Below the pieces are notes generated by a model. The model did not search any database, had not been told where the DNA came from, and worked only from the letters and a program-made list of their open reading frames with translations. A program made the translations under genes and the position numbers. 64,000 bases of DNA, taken from NCBI RefSeq assembly GCF_020907275.1, contig NZ_JAJJWI010000014.1, forward strand, positions 79,373 to 143,372, written 5' to 3'. This DNA comes from Pontibacter silvestris (GTDB lineage Bacteria > Bacteroidota > Bacteroidia > Cytophagales > Hymenobacteraceae). How positions within the stretch are numbered: the first letter of the stretch is position 1; every line of letters starts with the position of its first letter. Positions 17,732 to 26,038 of the stretch are shown here, one piece after another.

Positions 17732-18102
17732 TTCCTGGCCAGCTGGGAGATGAGCGAGAGCAGCAGGTTCACTTTCGTCTCCACTTTCCGGTACTGCTCC
17801 AGGGCCTGGTGGGAGAGGAATGCCCGCCTCTGCCCGGAGGAGCTGGCGTTGAAGTGGCGCGTGATCTGGTTGATGTTCACACCGATGGCCCGCAGCTCCT
17901 CCACGACCCCGTCCAGGGAGGCGTCCCTGTGGAAGAGCCTGACTTGCCTGCCTGCGAGGGAGCGCCGGATTACCTCCCCGATGGAGTGGCAGTCGCTCTT
18001 TTTCTGTATCTCCTCCAGGCGCAGGTACTCCCGCTCCGTCACCCGGAAGATGATAGGGTGGGAGAGCAGCTCCGCTGCCTCGTCCGTTTTCCTTCTAGCC
18101 AT
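17725..18102 (-). CDS. mobA: MobA-type relaxosome accessory protein
   Basis: This small DNA-binding partner of the relaxase is 125 residues from the ATG at 18102. I prefer that start because it begins MARRKTDEAAELL, while a further in-frame ATG at 18204 would add 34 residues of Pro- and Cys-rich, non-family sequence. A ribbon-helix-helix-like part (IIFRVTEREYLRLEEIQKKS) is followed by the block ELRAIGVNINQITRHFN, which is characteristic of MobC/BfmA-type mobilization proteins. Its stop overlaps the relaxase start. The intergenic DNA upstream is the natural place for oriT. Confidence 0.85.
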   Translation of the reverse strand: MARRKTDEAAELLSHPIIFRVTEREYLRLEEIQKKSDCHSIGEVIRRSLAGRQVRLFHRDASLDGVVEELRAIGVNINQITRHFNASSSGQRRAFLSHQALEQYRKVETKVNLLLSLISQLARKW

Positions 18103-18418
18103 GGCGCATGATCCGGTATGGGGACAGCAGGCACCGAGCTCCGAGGTGGGCAAACGCTGCGGCAAACCCAACGGGAAGGAGGCGCGGCAGGTTTTGGTAT
18201 ACAAAAATACATCTTGCTCGCTGCACCAGGCCGCAGCGGAACATTCCTTGAGACGGGGTAAAAGAGCCTGCCTCAGGCAGGAGGCAGAGCTGCAGCAGGC
18301 CCCTTTTCGGGGAGCGGGGGAGCCGGGGCTGAAGCCAGTGTTTGTTTTCTTGATTTTCCATGAGGCGTGAGTTTACAGGCAAAGATTGGCTGCTTTCCCG
18401 GGGCATTTTCACAAGGGA

Positions 18419-18447
18419 TTCCCCTGTGGGGAAATATTTTCCAGGGG
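18419..18447. other. Candidate oriT region: nested inverted repeats
   Basis: In the 550-bp space between divergent mobA and the HTH gene, three short inverted repeats overlap: ttcccc/ggggaa (18419-18424 and 18428-18433), ggaaa/tttcc (18430-18434 and 18438-18442) and cccctg/cagggg (18421-18426 and 18442-18447). Inverted repeats next to a mob operon are typical of transfer origins. The nic site itself cannot be read, so the call is by position. Confidence 0.35.
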
Positions 18448-18653
18448 TGTTTGGGGTGGATTGACAGGGTTGCCCGGGAGGGGGAGCCGCCGCCGGGATG
18501 CTTTGGAAGTCGTCAAACAGGCAAATCGGGCAGGTCACTCCCCTTTAACCTTCATCAGCCGTAGGGGACAATTCTTTCCCCCCTATGGCCTGCCTTGTGA
18601 AGACCGGTGACCCGGCGGTTGAAACTTGGGGGGCTAACCAAAAAATAAACAAC

Positions 18654-18926
18654 ATGTCAGTGGAAATCATCACCAAGGAAGACCTGCAGCTCTTCCGCCT
18701 TCAACTGCTCGAGGACTTGCGGGAACTGCTGAGCAGGAAACAGGCTCCCGCCCCCAAGCAAGTGCTTAAATCGGCGGAGGTGCGGAAGATGCTCAAAATC
18801 TCCCCGGCCACGCTGCAGACCCTGCGCATCAACGGCACGCTGCCCTACACCCGGATCGGGGGGACGCTCTACTACAGAAGTGAGGATATTGAGCGGCTCA
18901 TGGAAGGAAAGGGGGGAAAGCCATGA
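18654..18926 (+). CDS. Helix-turn-helix (excisionase/MerR-like) DNA-binding protein
   Basis: The 90-residue product has a helical N-terminus and then a HTH_17-type fold (about 38-80): KSAEVRKMLKISPATLQTLR followed by the wing INGTLPYTRIGGTLYYRSEDIE. This family includes excisionases and small regulators of mobile elements. I chose the ATG at 18654 because the family N-terminus starts there; an upstream in-frame ATG (18585) adds 23 residues of unlike sequence. Its stop overlaps the next start (ATGA), so the two are coupled. Confidence 0.82.
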   Translation: MSVEIITKEDLQLFRLQLLEDLRELLSRKQAPAPKQVLKSAEVRKMLKISPATLQTLRINGTLPYTRIGGTLYYRSEDIERLMEGKGGKP

Positions 18927-19711
18927 ACTATATCGCGCACCTGTCCGGCTTTTTCCGGCGCGTGGCCCGGGACCCCCGCTTCAACCCCACCCACGTGAGC
19001 CTGTACATGGCCTTGTTCCAGCAATGGAACCTGAACCACTTCCGCAACCCCATCTCCATTGCCCGCTCCCAGGTAATGGGTATTTCCCGTATCAGCTCCC
19101 GGGTCACCTACCATAAGTGCATCAGGGAGCTACACGCTTGGGGCTATATTTACTACAGCCCTTCCTTTAACCACTACCGGGGAAGCCTGGTATACATGCC
19201 GGCTTTCGACGACAGGGAACCGGATAAGCAAGAAAGGGCCAACCGTACCATTTGCTGTACCGGAGCTGAACCGGGGCTGGACGGGGACTGTAGTGGAGCT
19301 GAACAGGAGGTGAACCCTTCTATAAACAGTACAAACCTATTAAACACCTTAAACAGTTTAAACGAGCGCGCACGCGCCTACGCGAGGGAGCCTGTCGGAG
19401 AGGAAAGGGGAACAAGCGAAAGAAAAGAAAAAAGTTGCGTCCAAAAAGAAAAGAAAACCATGCTGGAGCCGCCGCCAGAGCTGGAGGAGGTGCGGCACTT
19501 CTTCCAGGTGCTGGGGTACAGGGAACTGGAGGCTTTCCGCTTTTTTCACCATTACAGCGCCAACGGCTGGATGATCGGGCGGCACCCCATGCAGGATTGG
19601 CAGGCAGCTGCCCGCAAGTGGGTGTGCAACACCATCAGCCGAGGCAACCCCGCACCTGGTCCGCCAAAAGGCAGCGTAACCGAAGGAAAAGACTATGCAG
19701 AGCTGCTCTGA
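18923..19711 (+). CDS. Element-borne protein with winged-helix-like N-terminus (replication/regulation type)
   Basis: The 262-residue product starts with a conserved-looking region (about 1-90; LYMALFQQWNLNHFRNPISI and a GISRISSRVTYHKCIRELHA segment) resembling the winged-helix part of replication-initiator-like proteins of Bacteroidota mobile elements. A low-complexity Glu/Arg/Lys linker (about 130-180) leads to a C-terminal helical region with MIGRHPMQDWQAAARKW. The gene overlaps the HTH gene by 4 bp and the next gene by 17 bp. The exact role is unknown to me; a partner of the ATPase downstream is likely. Confidence 0.65.
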   Translation: MNYIAHLSGFFRRVARDPRFNPTHVSLYMALFQQWNLNHFRNPISIARSQVMGISRISSRVTYHKCIRELHAWGYIYYSPSFNHYRGSLVYMPAFDDREPDKQERANRTICCTGAEPGLDGDCSGAEQEVNPSINSTNLLNTLNSLNERARAYAREPVGEERGTSERKEKSCVQKEKKTMLEPPPELEEVRHFFQVLGYRELEAFRFFHHYSANGWMIGRHPMQDWQAAARKWVCNTISRGNPAPGPPKGSVTEGKDYAELL

Positions 19712-20339
19712 GACAGGGGAGCCAGCAGCAGGGCCTTATGATGGCTGGCTGCCGGTATTAGAGCGGCAGGGAAAAAAATTATTCGGTGCACACTTCCGGC
19801 TGTACACCGAGGACCAGGCGCTCCAGGCCAGGTTGCTGGCTTATTTCCTGCAAGACAGGGAGAGAGCCAGGCAATACGGGGTAAGTCTTCGGAAGGGGCT
19901 CTTGCTCAGCGGCCCCGTGGGGTGCGGCAAGACCAGCCTGATGACGCTGCTGCGGCTGCTGCTCTCTCCCGGGGAGCGCTATCGCACCAGGTCCTGCCGG
20001 CAGGTGAGCTTTGAGTTTCAGCGGGAGGGCTTTGAGGTGATCCGGCGCTATGGGGAGGGCTACCTCCCTGGAGGCAGCCCAAGGCCCTTGACCTATTTTT
20101 TTGATGACCTGGGAACCGAGAGCCGCCAAAAGCACTATGGCAACGACTGCAACGTCATGGGGGAGATACTGCTGAGCCGTTACGACCTGTTTGTCTCAAC
20201 CGGGTTGAAAACGCACCTGACCACCAATCTGACCAGTGCGGAGATAGAGCAGTTCTACGGCACCCGGGTGCGGTCGAGGATGCGGGAGATGTTCAACCTC
20301 ATCAGCTTTGGAAAGGAGGCCCGGGATAAGCGGGTGTAG
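19695..20339 (+). CDS. DnaC/IstB-like AAA ATPase
   Basis: The 214-residue product has a Walker A motif (SGPVGCGKTS, about 72-81), a Walker B-like LTYFFDDLG (about 125-133) and a sensor-1-like HLTTNLTSAEIE. This is the layout of helicase-loader-type ATPases such as DnaC and IstB. In this place, after an initiator-like gene on a conjugative element, it probably helps replication of the excised circle. It overlaps the preceding gene by 17 bp, so the three genes form one operon. Confidence 0.78.
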   Translation: MQSCSETGEPAAGPYDGWLPVLERQGKKLFGAHFRLYTEDQALQARLLAYFLQDRERARQYGVSLRKGLLLSGPVGCGKTSLMTLLRLLLSPGERYRTRSCRQVSFEFQREGFEVIRRYGEGYLPGGSPRPLTYFFDDLGTESRQKHYGNDCNVMGEILLSRYDLFVSTGLKTHLTTNLTSAEIEQFYGTRVRSRMREMFNLISFGKEARDKRV

Positions 20340-20726
20340 CTGCTGGAGGCAGGTGCCGCGAACAGTGGTTTTGAAAAGGATAAAGGCTTTGGAGAGAAAA
20401 CCTTGAAGATATTTTACCTATGAATCTTATTCATGCTGTTTCCAGCCATGAAACCGCTTTCTTATGTTCCTTCCTTGTTGCGTTTTACCCCTGGGTAAAA
20501 CGGTGCGCGCCAACTCATGCCTTCACCCGCTATGGGGAAGAAAACCTCCCGCAGCTGCTCCGCGATGCTTCTTTGCAGGCAGCGTTGCGCCTGGTGAGCT
20601 CCGTCCTGTATCGGGAGCTGGAGAAGGTTTGGGTATGGGCTTAGCCAGGGAAGACATCTGCAAAAGCGATGCGCTGCCTTTATCCAGGCGTTGAAGTCTC
20701 TGGCACGACTAAAAGGAAGCAAGGCG

Positions 20727-20870
20727 ATGAGCCGGAGGACAAAGCCGGTACCTGGTTTAATGCACCTCACCCCTCTGTTGGCAGAGGAGCCGCGCAAGCA
20801 GGAGCTGGTAATCTGGTGTTGCCTGTGGAAGCACTACCAGGGCGTGCTGGCCTGGCGTAAGAGACAGTAG
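20727..20870 (+). CDS. Possible small protein or gene remnant, unrecognised
   Basis: A 47-codon frame from an ATG reads MSRRTKPVPGLMHLTPLLAE and ends with KHYQGVLAWRKRQ. The same frame stays open and protein-like upstream (LQKRCAAFIQALKSLARLKG), and another frame before it (20420-20644) ends LRLVSSVLYRELEKVW. The whole may be one decayed gene with a frame change near 20640. I cannot name it. Confidence 0.28.
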   Translation: MSRRTKPVPGLMHLTPLLAEEPRKQELVIWCCLWKHYQGVLAWRKRQ

Positions 20871-20934
20871 GTTAAAAGAAAGCGTGCTGTATACCGGAAC
20901 GCCTGAACCTGCTGTACATGCTGTGTCTTCCGTT

Positions 20935-20976
20935 TTGCTATAGACATATGCCAGCAATGGCATATGTCTATAGCAA
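20935..20976. repeat. Perfect 19-bp inverted repeat with GCAA loop
   Basis: ttgctatagacatatgcca (20935-20953) is repeated as its exact complement at 20958-20976 with the four-base loop gcaa. It has no T-run next to it, so it is not a standard terminator. The length and perfection point to a site for a recombinase, a regulator or a replication or transfer protein of the element. Confidence 0.85.
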
Positions 20977-21003
20977 GTTCTCGTTGGTGTAAAATCTTTG
21001 GCA

Positions 21004-21021
21004 AGCTACATCCATGTAGCT
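21004..21021. repeat. 8-bp palindrome agctacat/atgtagct
   Basis: A short perfect inverted repeat with a two-base spacer (cc) lies 27 bp after the long hairpin and about 120 bp before the Crp/Fnr-type gene. Its size suits an operator. Confidence 0.5.
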
Positions 21022-21140
21022 ACATTTCAGGTTCCTGATCCCCTTCAGGAACAGCGGGAAACGCATTTCTCCATACAGCCTGTGTTTCTCCTGGTGCCTG
21101 CCCCGCGTCAGTTCCCGCTGAGAACGGGCAGGAGGATGTT

Positions 21141-21815
21141 ATGATCCTATTCCGTGCCGGGAAATCTGTTCCTATCGGGGGCGAAGAGACTAAACCCAAA
21201 GCTATGCTGGTAGACAAACTTTTCGAGGCCATGCTGCGCCTGGGGCCTATCCCTGATAGGCTGAGGGATGCCGAACTACAGGATAATATCAGGTCCTACC
21301 TGAGGGAGGCCACCGCTGTAAGCTATTACTCACAGAAGCAGCTGCTGTTGAGCGCGGGGCAACCGGCGGACTATGTAAATTATATAGAACAAGGCTTCGC
21401 CCGGGGATTTTACCTGGAGGAGCGGACGCAGCGGCAAGTCTCTGTCTTCTTCTGGGAGGCGGGGCATTTCGCCGTGGCGACCAGCAGCTTCCTGCTCCGG
21501 CTGCCGTCCGATATTTACATAGAGGTGATGCCGGGAAGCCGGCTGCTTTCCCTGTCGCACGGGCAGCTGGCCCACATGGTGGAGCTGTTTCCGGTCACCG
21601 AAGCGCTGGCGCGCATGCTGCTGCTGCGTTACAAATCCTTTCATAAGAAGAGAACGCGGGATTTGCTGACAAGGTCGGCCTGGGAGCGCTACCTGGACTT
21701 GTTACAGTCCCATCCGAGGATAGAGCAGCAGGTATCCAAAGAAGCGATTGCCTCTTACCTGGGCATCACACCGCAGTCGCTGAGCCGGCTGCTCCGGGAG
21801 AATGGCCATCCCTGA
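21141..21815 (+). CDS. Crp/Fnr-family transcriptional regulator
   Basis: The product is 224 residues from this ATG, or 203 from the in-frame ATG at 21204. A cyclic-nucleotide-binding-like beta-barrel (about 55-150; QPADYVNYIEQGFARGFYLE and SVFFWEAGHFAVATSSFL) is followed by a C-terminal helix-turn-helix (about 190-222; SKEAIASYLGITPQSLSRLL). I keep 21141 because a well-spaced AGGAGG lies just before it; the family N-terminus fits 21204 equally well. Cysteines for an iron-sulfur cluster are absent, so it is Crp-like, not oxygen-sensing Fnr. It is the last GC-rich gene before the composition changes, and may be the last gene of the element. Confidence 0.85.
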   Translation: MILFRAGKSVPIGGEETKPKAMLVDKLFEAMLRLGPIPDRLRDAELQDNIRSYLREATAVSYYSQKQLLLSAGQPADYVNYIEQGFARGFYLEERTQRQVSVFFWEAGHFAVATSSFLLRLPSDIYIEVMPGSRLLSLSHGQLAHMVELFPVTEALARMLLLRYKSFHKKRTRDLLTRSAWERYLDLLQSHPRIEQQVSKEAIASYLGITPQSLSRLLRENGHP

Positions 21816-21835
21816 GGCTTCGGGAGACGCCCCGG

Positions 21836-21891
21836 AACATAAGGTAAGTCATTTATGAACCTCTGTTAAATCCTTTCATAACATAAGGTAA
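21836..21891. repeat. Two direct copies of aacataaggtaa, 44 bp apart
   Basis: The 12-mer occurs at 21836-21847 and 21880-21891, just after the Crp/Fnr-type gene. The start-to-start distance of 44 bp is about four helical turns, which would suit two sites bound on one face of the DNA. No gene starts directly downstream. Confidence 0.45.
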
Positions 21892-22560
21892 ACAATAATA
21901 TCAACTCCCCTTCCTAATTTTAGAACATTCAGAAGCTCGCCGAAAAGCCGTGCAGAAAGCAAGGGGTACATGCCTCACGGCACATAATGCGGGCCTTCTG
22001 AAATCACTTCCCTTTCGGGGCGGTGTTGCTCCGGGTTGGAGAGGAGCAGCTGAAACAATGGTGCTATTGCATATTTTGATGTGTTTTTCCGCGGTGAAAG
22101 AATAGTGTCATCTGCTTAGGGTGCCGTTATCACAGCGGAAATGAGGCATCCTGTACAGGAAACAAACATGATAAAGTGAAACAAGCATGAATAAACGGAA
22201 CAACACCGCCGTCTCTCTGCTGGTAGCGATACCCAAAAAAGCAAAAAGCCCGTAAATGATTGATTTACGGGCTTTTTGCTTTCTGCCCCCTTGCTAAATC
22301 ATTCAGTTTTTCTCCATCCTAATGTTTGATCCCTTAAACTTTAATCAGGTAAGTCTAGATATATTTAGATAATGTTTAAATTTTAAAAGCAGAGAAAAAG
22401 AGCGAGTCAGTCCGTAAGCAAAAAGTGACCAAACAATCGTGCTTGTGGTATCTCTAAAAGTTACTCATGTCCCTGCTTTAAGAATTGTTTAAGTAAAAGC
22501 TAGGTTAACATATAGGTAATGAACTCAGTTGTATAAAAGCCAGGGTAGGCAAAAAACAGG
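21892..22560. other. Intergenic boundary between GC-rich element and AT-rich region
   Basis: No coding region can be supported here. Composition drops from GC-rich to AT-rich, and the stretch contains one long bidirectional hairpin (listed separately). It is a candidate location for the right end of the integrated element, but no tRNA gene or attachment repeat is visible. Confidence 0.4.
22238..22282. terminator. Bidirectional terminator-like hairpin, 20-bp perfect stem
   Basis: The arms at 22238-22257 and 22263-22282 are perfectly complementary with a 5-base loop (gattg). The stem has a GC core (gcccg/cgggc) flanked by A-tracts on one side and T-tracts on the other, so it can terminate transcription from both directions. 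It separates the Crp/Fnr-type gene from the leftward gene at 22561. Confidence 0.75.
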
Positions 22561-23115
22561 TTATCTTCCTCTACCAAGTAGAAAACCTAGGTTTAGTCTT
22601 AGAAGGGGTGTTAATCCTTCATCTCCAAACTTATCCTTACCATATCCTGCTCCTGCCGTAACTGTTAAGTTCAGGCCACTATTGAAGTTCCTTTGCATCC
22701 CCCACACTGGCCCAACTCCATAGGAGGCCTCATTCCCTGATTCTTCATGCTCAATAAGGGAAGGTGTATTTCCATAAATGCTTAGAGCTATAAAGTTGCC
22801 GGAGTTGTCGGATACATTTTTTCCTGCTTTTGATCTTTTGTTTAAGTTATAATACCCTCGTGTCTGTAGCTCCAGGGAAGGCCATAGATAGGCATTATAG
22901 TCTCTCTCGTTATGATAGTCAAGGCCAAAGCTGATGTTAGGATTAATGTTGAAGGTAGAGGATTTTCCAAGCGCCTGCTCAAACTCCAAACCTAGGGTAA
23001 AAAAGTTTATCTTATAAAGCCTTTTAGTAACTGTAACCGGTAGGTCATTCTGTGCCTGTGCTACACAGCTCGTCATTAGTAGAACAACTATAGGAAGGAG
23101 TAGTCTTGCTTTCAT
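22561..23115 (-). CDS. Exported beta-rich protein, probable outer-membrane barrel
   Basis: The 184-residue product has a signal peptide (about 1-21, ending AQA before Q) and alternating hydrophobic/polar beta-strand patterns with aromatic and glycine residues, including GVGPVWGMQRNFNSGLNLTV and a final NLGFLLGRG. This resembles small Bacteroidota outer-membrane barrel proteins (DUF3575-like). No catalytic motif is seen. It stands alone, with hairpins downstream and about 490 bp of non-coding DNA upstream. Confidence 0.65.
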   Translation of the reverse strand: MKARLLLPIVVLLMTSCVAQAQNDLPVTVTKRLYKINFFTLGLEFEQALGKSSTFNINPNISFGLDYHNERDYNAYLWPSLELQTRGYYNLNKRSKAGKNVSDNSGNFIALSIYGNTPSLIEHEESGNEASYGVGPVWGMQRNFNSGLNLTVTAGAGYGKDKFGDEGLTPLLRLNLGFLLGRGR

Positions 23116-23603
23116 AGTTACAACTGTTATGAAATGTTATGCTTGGTCTTCTCCATTGATCGCTGTATGAAGAAGATAAAAGGTCTTTTCTTCCAGATCC
23201 AGAAGCGCAACATAACTAAAATATTTTTAGGTTGACGAGCAAATAAATATCAAACCTTAATGCTGGTTCATGTGTCTGAAATAGGTTTTTCCTAATTCAG
23301 GTTATAGCCTGTTTCTTAAGAATTTACTACTTCACCCTTATACGTGGGAGATAAAAGAGACATTCGGTCAGGCTCTAATAGTAGCGAAGGTTTAACAACG
23401 CTTACATATGTAGAGAAGTGTACCTCCGAAGCATGTCACTAATGAGTGGAATGGTAACACCGCAGCCCATCCTGCCTAAGTTCAAATGCTAAATTCTATA
23501 TGTACTTAATTGTATCCTGCTTCTAAATCGAATAATACCATGCAATTCTGAAGCCGGAATAGCATATTGGATACTAGGCTGACTTGTAGCGCACATCCAA
23601 GTA
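23116..23603. other. Intergenic gap, AT-rich
   Basis: Nothing coding is supported on either strand. It must contain the promoter of the leftward outer-membrane gene and the 3' end region of the next leftward gene. Confidence 0.35.
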
Positions 23604-24503
23604 TCAAGGGCAGGCAAAAAGGCAGACAAAGTCACCTTCTATGGCTTTACGAATGCCTCTATATAGTCCCCAAATAGCTCCCACAGCACCTCCAAGAATC
23701 ATTACCGTTTCTGTTTGCCCGACTCTATAGAACTCTGCAGCAAAACGAACGGTGTTTTCGACCACAGCCACAACAACTGTAGCTACTATATTTACAACCT
23801 TTTTTAGAACATTGCCTAGCCATCCTTGAGTGCTAACTTCTCCATCAACGCTACTGCTTGTGGGATCTTCAAAGCAATTGAGATTATTGGTTACCAGACT
23901 AGATGCTTGGTGAAAATTATCATTAACTGCTATAAACGCTTTTGATAGCACGTTTTTTTGCTCAATATTCAGATTGGGGTCGTTAGATATTTTTGTTTTT
24001 AAAGGAGTAAGGTAGCTGTTTAAATAAGATAAATAAGTTGATGCGTTGTAGTTTGTTGTTGAAGATACAGATGCTATATATGCATTGGAAGCATTGATGA
24101 TTGCGTTCCTGATTTGAGAGACATAAGCTGATACTAATGAACTGTAATTTGAAAGATAAACAATATTTGAGACCGAATAATAGTCAGATTGTATCTGATC
24201 AAAAGCAGATCCTCCTTGTTGCCCATACAGGGTTGTAGCCTTGTTTCTTTGGGATGACCTAAGAGTACTGGCGCTCACTGCTTCACAAGGATAACTCACT
24301 TCATCTGGCAAAATAGGATCCCAATGGGTGTATATCGGACACCCACCTGGAGGTATTGTATAAGTGATGGCTTTAGCGTTTGAAGGACACTCCTCTTTGA
24401 TACTTGGAGCAGGCTGCTCCTGATCTTTGCCACAGGAATTGAATACGAACAACATCAATAAACAACATAATGTTATTACTGAACTTTAGGTTAGTTTCTT
24501 CAT
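23604..24503 (-). pseudogene. Lipoprotein gene with an in-frame TAA inside its signal peptide
   Basis: From the ATG at 24503 the frame reads MKKLT, then TAA (24486-24488), then SSVITLCCLLMLFVFNSCGK and stays open to 23604. This is a standard lipoprotein signal (MKK start, hydrophobic core, lipobox FNSC) broken by one ochre codon at position 6. Without readthrough, translation could only begin at the ATG at 24455 or the TTG at 24458, leaving too short a signal for export. The mature part is Ser/Thr/Asn-rich and helical, with a hydrophobic C-terminal stretch (VVNIVATVVVAVVENTVRFA and a GGAVGAIWG segment) and a CLFACP end. I do not recognise the family. It may be a recent pseudogene, a sequencing error, or read through. 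Confidence 0.6.
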
Positions 24504-24669
24504 ATAAAGAATTGTTATTACAGATTAAGTTTATCTTCGTTTTTAGTGAGATCAAAGCTTCTTACACCAACATAAGTTTTCTGTAGATAATCGATTTTAT
24601 ATTTTAGATAACCATTACTTAGTGCATTAACATACAAGAAAAAAGCTGCTCGTATCAAGGAGCAGTAGT

Positions 24670-24903
24670 ATGTGTTGTTCTGGCATCAGTTATTCACTGA
24701 GATCCTTTGATCACGACGAAATATTCAGCATTGTTGACAGGATCAGGGAGAAAGACCCTTTCTGTGACAAAGAGCAAGCCACCGAGTTTGCCCTGGGCTT
24801 AAAAATATTCAGTGAGGTGATGATCAAAAACAGGAATCACCCTTTGTTTGAAGAGCTGAAACCAGCCTTTCAGAGCTTTATGAAGCGGCTAAAGAGCATG
24901 TAA
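24670..24903 (+). CDS. Small hypothetical protein
   Basis: The 77-residue product is charged and helical (DHDEIFSIVDRIREKDPFCD ... FALGLKIFSEVMIKNRNHPL) and looks like a genuine small soluble protein. It has no signal peptide, and I do not recognise the family. It starts 170 bp from the broken lipoprotein gene on the other strand and 51 bp before the metallo-beta-lactamase-fold pseudogene. Confidence 0.5.
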   Translation: MCCSGISYSLRSFDHDEIFSIVDRIREKDPFCDKEQATEFALGLKIFSEVMIKNRNHPLFEELKPAFQSFMKRLKSM

Positions 24904-24954
24904 GCAGAGGCCTCTACAACGAAGCAATAACAATCAAATATTTAAAACGGATTG

Positions 24955-25821
24955 ATGAAGTCTAATATAGTAATACTTTTTATGCTGCTGTTCAGCCATA
25001 TGGTAGCAGCACAGACCCAGCCCAAAAATGAAAAGATAGAAGCAAAAAAGCTATCAGAACATATCTATGTACTAACTGGTGAGGGTGGGAATGTTGGCGT
25101 AGCGGTAACCAGGCATGGCGTGTACATGATTGACGATAAGTTTGCTTACCTGTCAGACGAGATACTGGCTGCTGTTAAAAGGATTACGGACCAACCTGTT
25201 CGCTATCTGGTGAACACCCACTGGCATGGCGACCACACGGGCGGGAATGAAAATATAGCCAGAGAGGGTGCCGTTATTATAGCACACAACAACGTGTACG
25301 AGCGGATGAGTACCAAACAGTTTCGTAGCGGCGGAATAATTCAGGAGCCTTCACCCAATGGTGCCTTGCCATAAATAACTTTTTCAGATAATCTGGTTTT
25401 GCACCTCGACTCTACCCTGCAACTGATGGCGATGCACGTGCACAATGCCCACACGGATGGCGATGCCATGATACTGCACACGGGAGATGTCTTTTTCAAT
25501 GGCAGGTACCCTTTTATTGATTTAAACTCTGGAGGTACGATAGACGGCACGATAAAAGCGGTGAATAGTGCCTTATTCATCGTCAACAAAGACACAAAGA
25601 TCATTCCAGGCCACGGAGAAGTGGCTAACGGGGATGACTTGATGCGTTACCGTGACCTTTTGATGACCATCAGGGAGCGTGTCAAAAACGCCAAAGACAG
25701 CGGGAAAACCCTTGAGCAGGTACAAAGCATGGGCTTGACAAAAGAATGGGACAAGGCGCAGGGGCAGGGTAAGACAAAGCCAAGAGACATGGTTGAATCC
25801 GTATATAACAGCCTCGATTAG
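24955..25821 (+). pseudogene. Exported metallo-beta-lactamase-fold hydrolase interrupted by one TAA
   Basis: The two halves are in the same frame, with no base missing: the first ends SPNGALP, then TAA (25372-25374), then ITFSDNLVLHLDSTLQ. The N-terminal half has a signal peptide and the zinc motif HWHGDHTGG; the second half carries the later ligands (HVHNAHTDGD and PGHG). The full 288-residue length and the motif order suit a complete MBL-fold enzyme, and family members usually continue straight through this point (ALPVITF-like). A single substitution such as TTA to TAA would explain it. Neither half should fold as an active enzyme. The ATG at 24955 is preferred over the TTG at 24952. Confidence 0.85.
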
Positions 25822-26038
25822 CCTAGCCTTTGATAACTAAGAAAGAACAGCCCACAGGGCTTTGTGCCTGATTGAAGATGTTCCACAAACGGTTCTTATA
25901 GTTCTAAATCCGATAGATGAAAAATAAAAAGCAAACGGTACTCATTGTTACTCTGGGCTTGCTGTTAGTTTTTTTAAAGAATGAAAGAAAAGAACAAAGT
26001 ACATTGGTTAAGGTTAACTCATTATTGAAACAAGAAGC

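Noticed and set aside
17339..18370. 343-codon plus-strand frame opposite mobA and mobB
   Set aside because: It lies over two well-supported genes and has no recognisable family.
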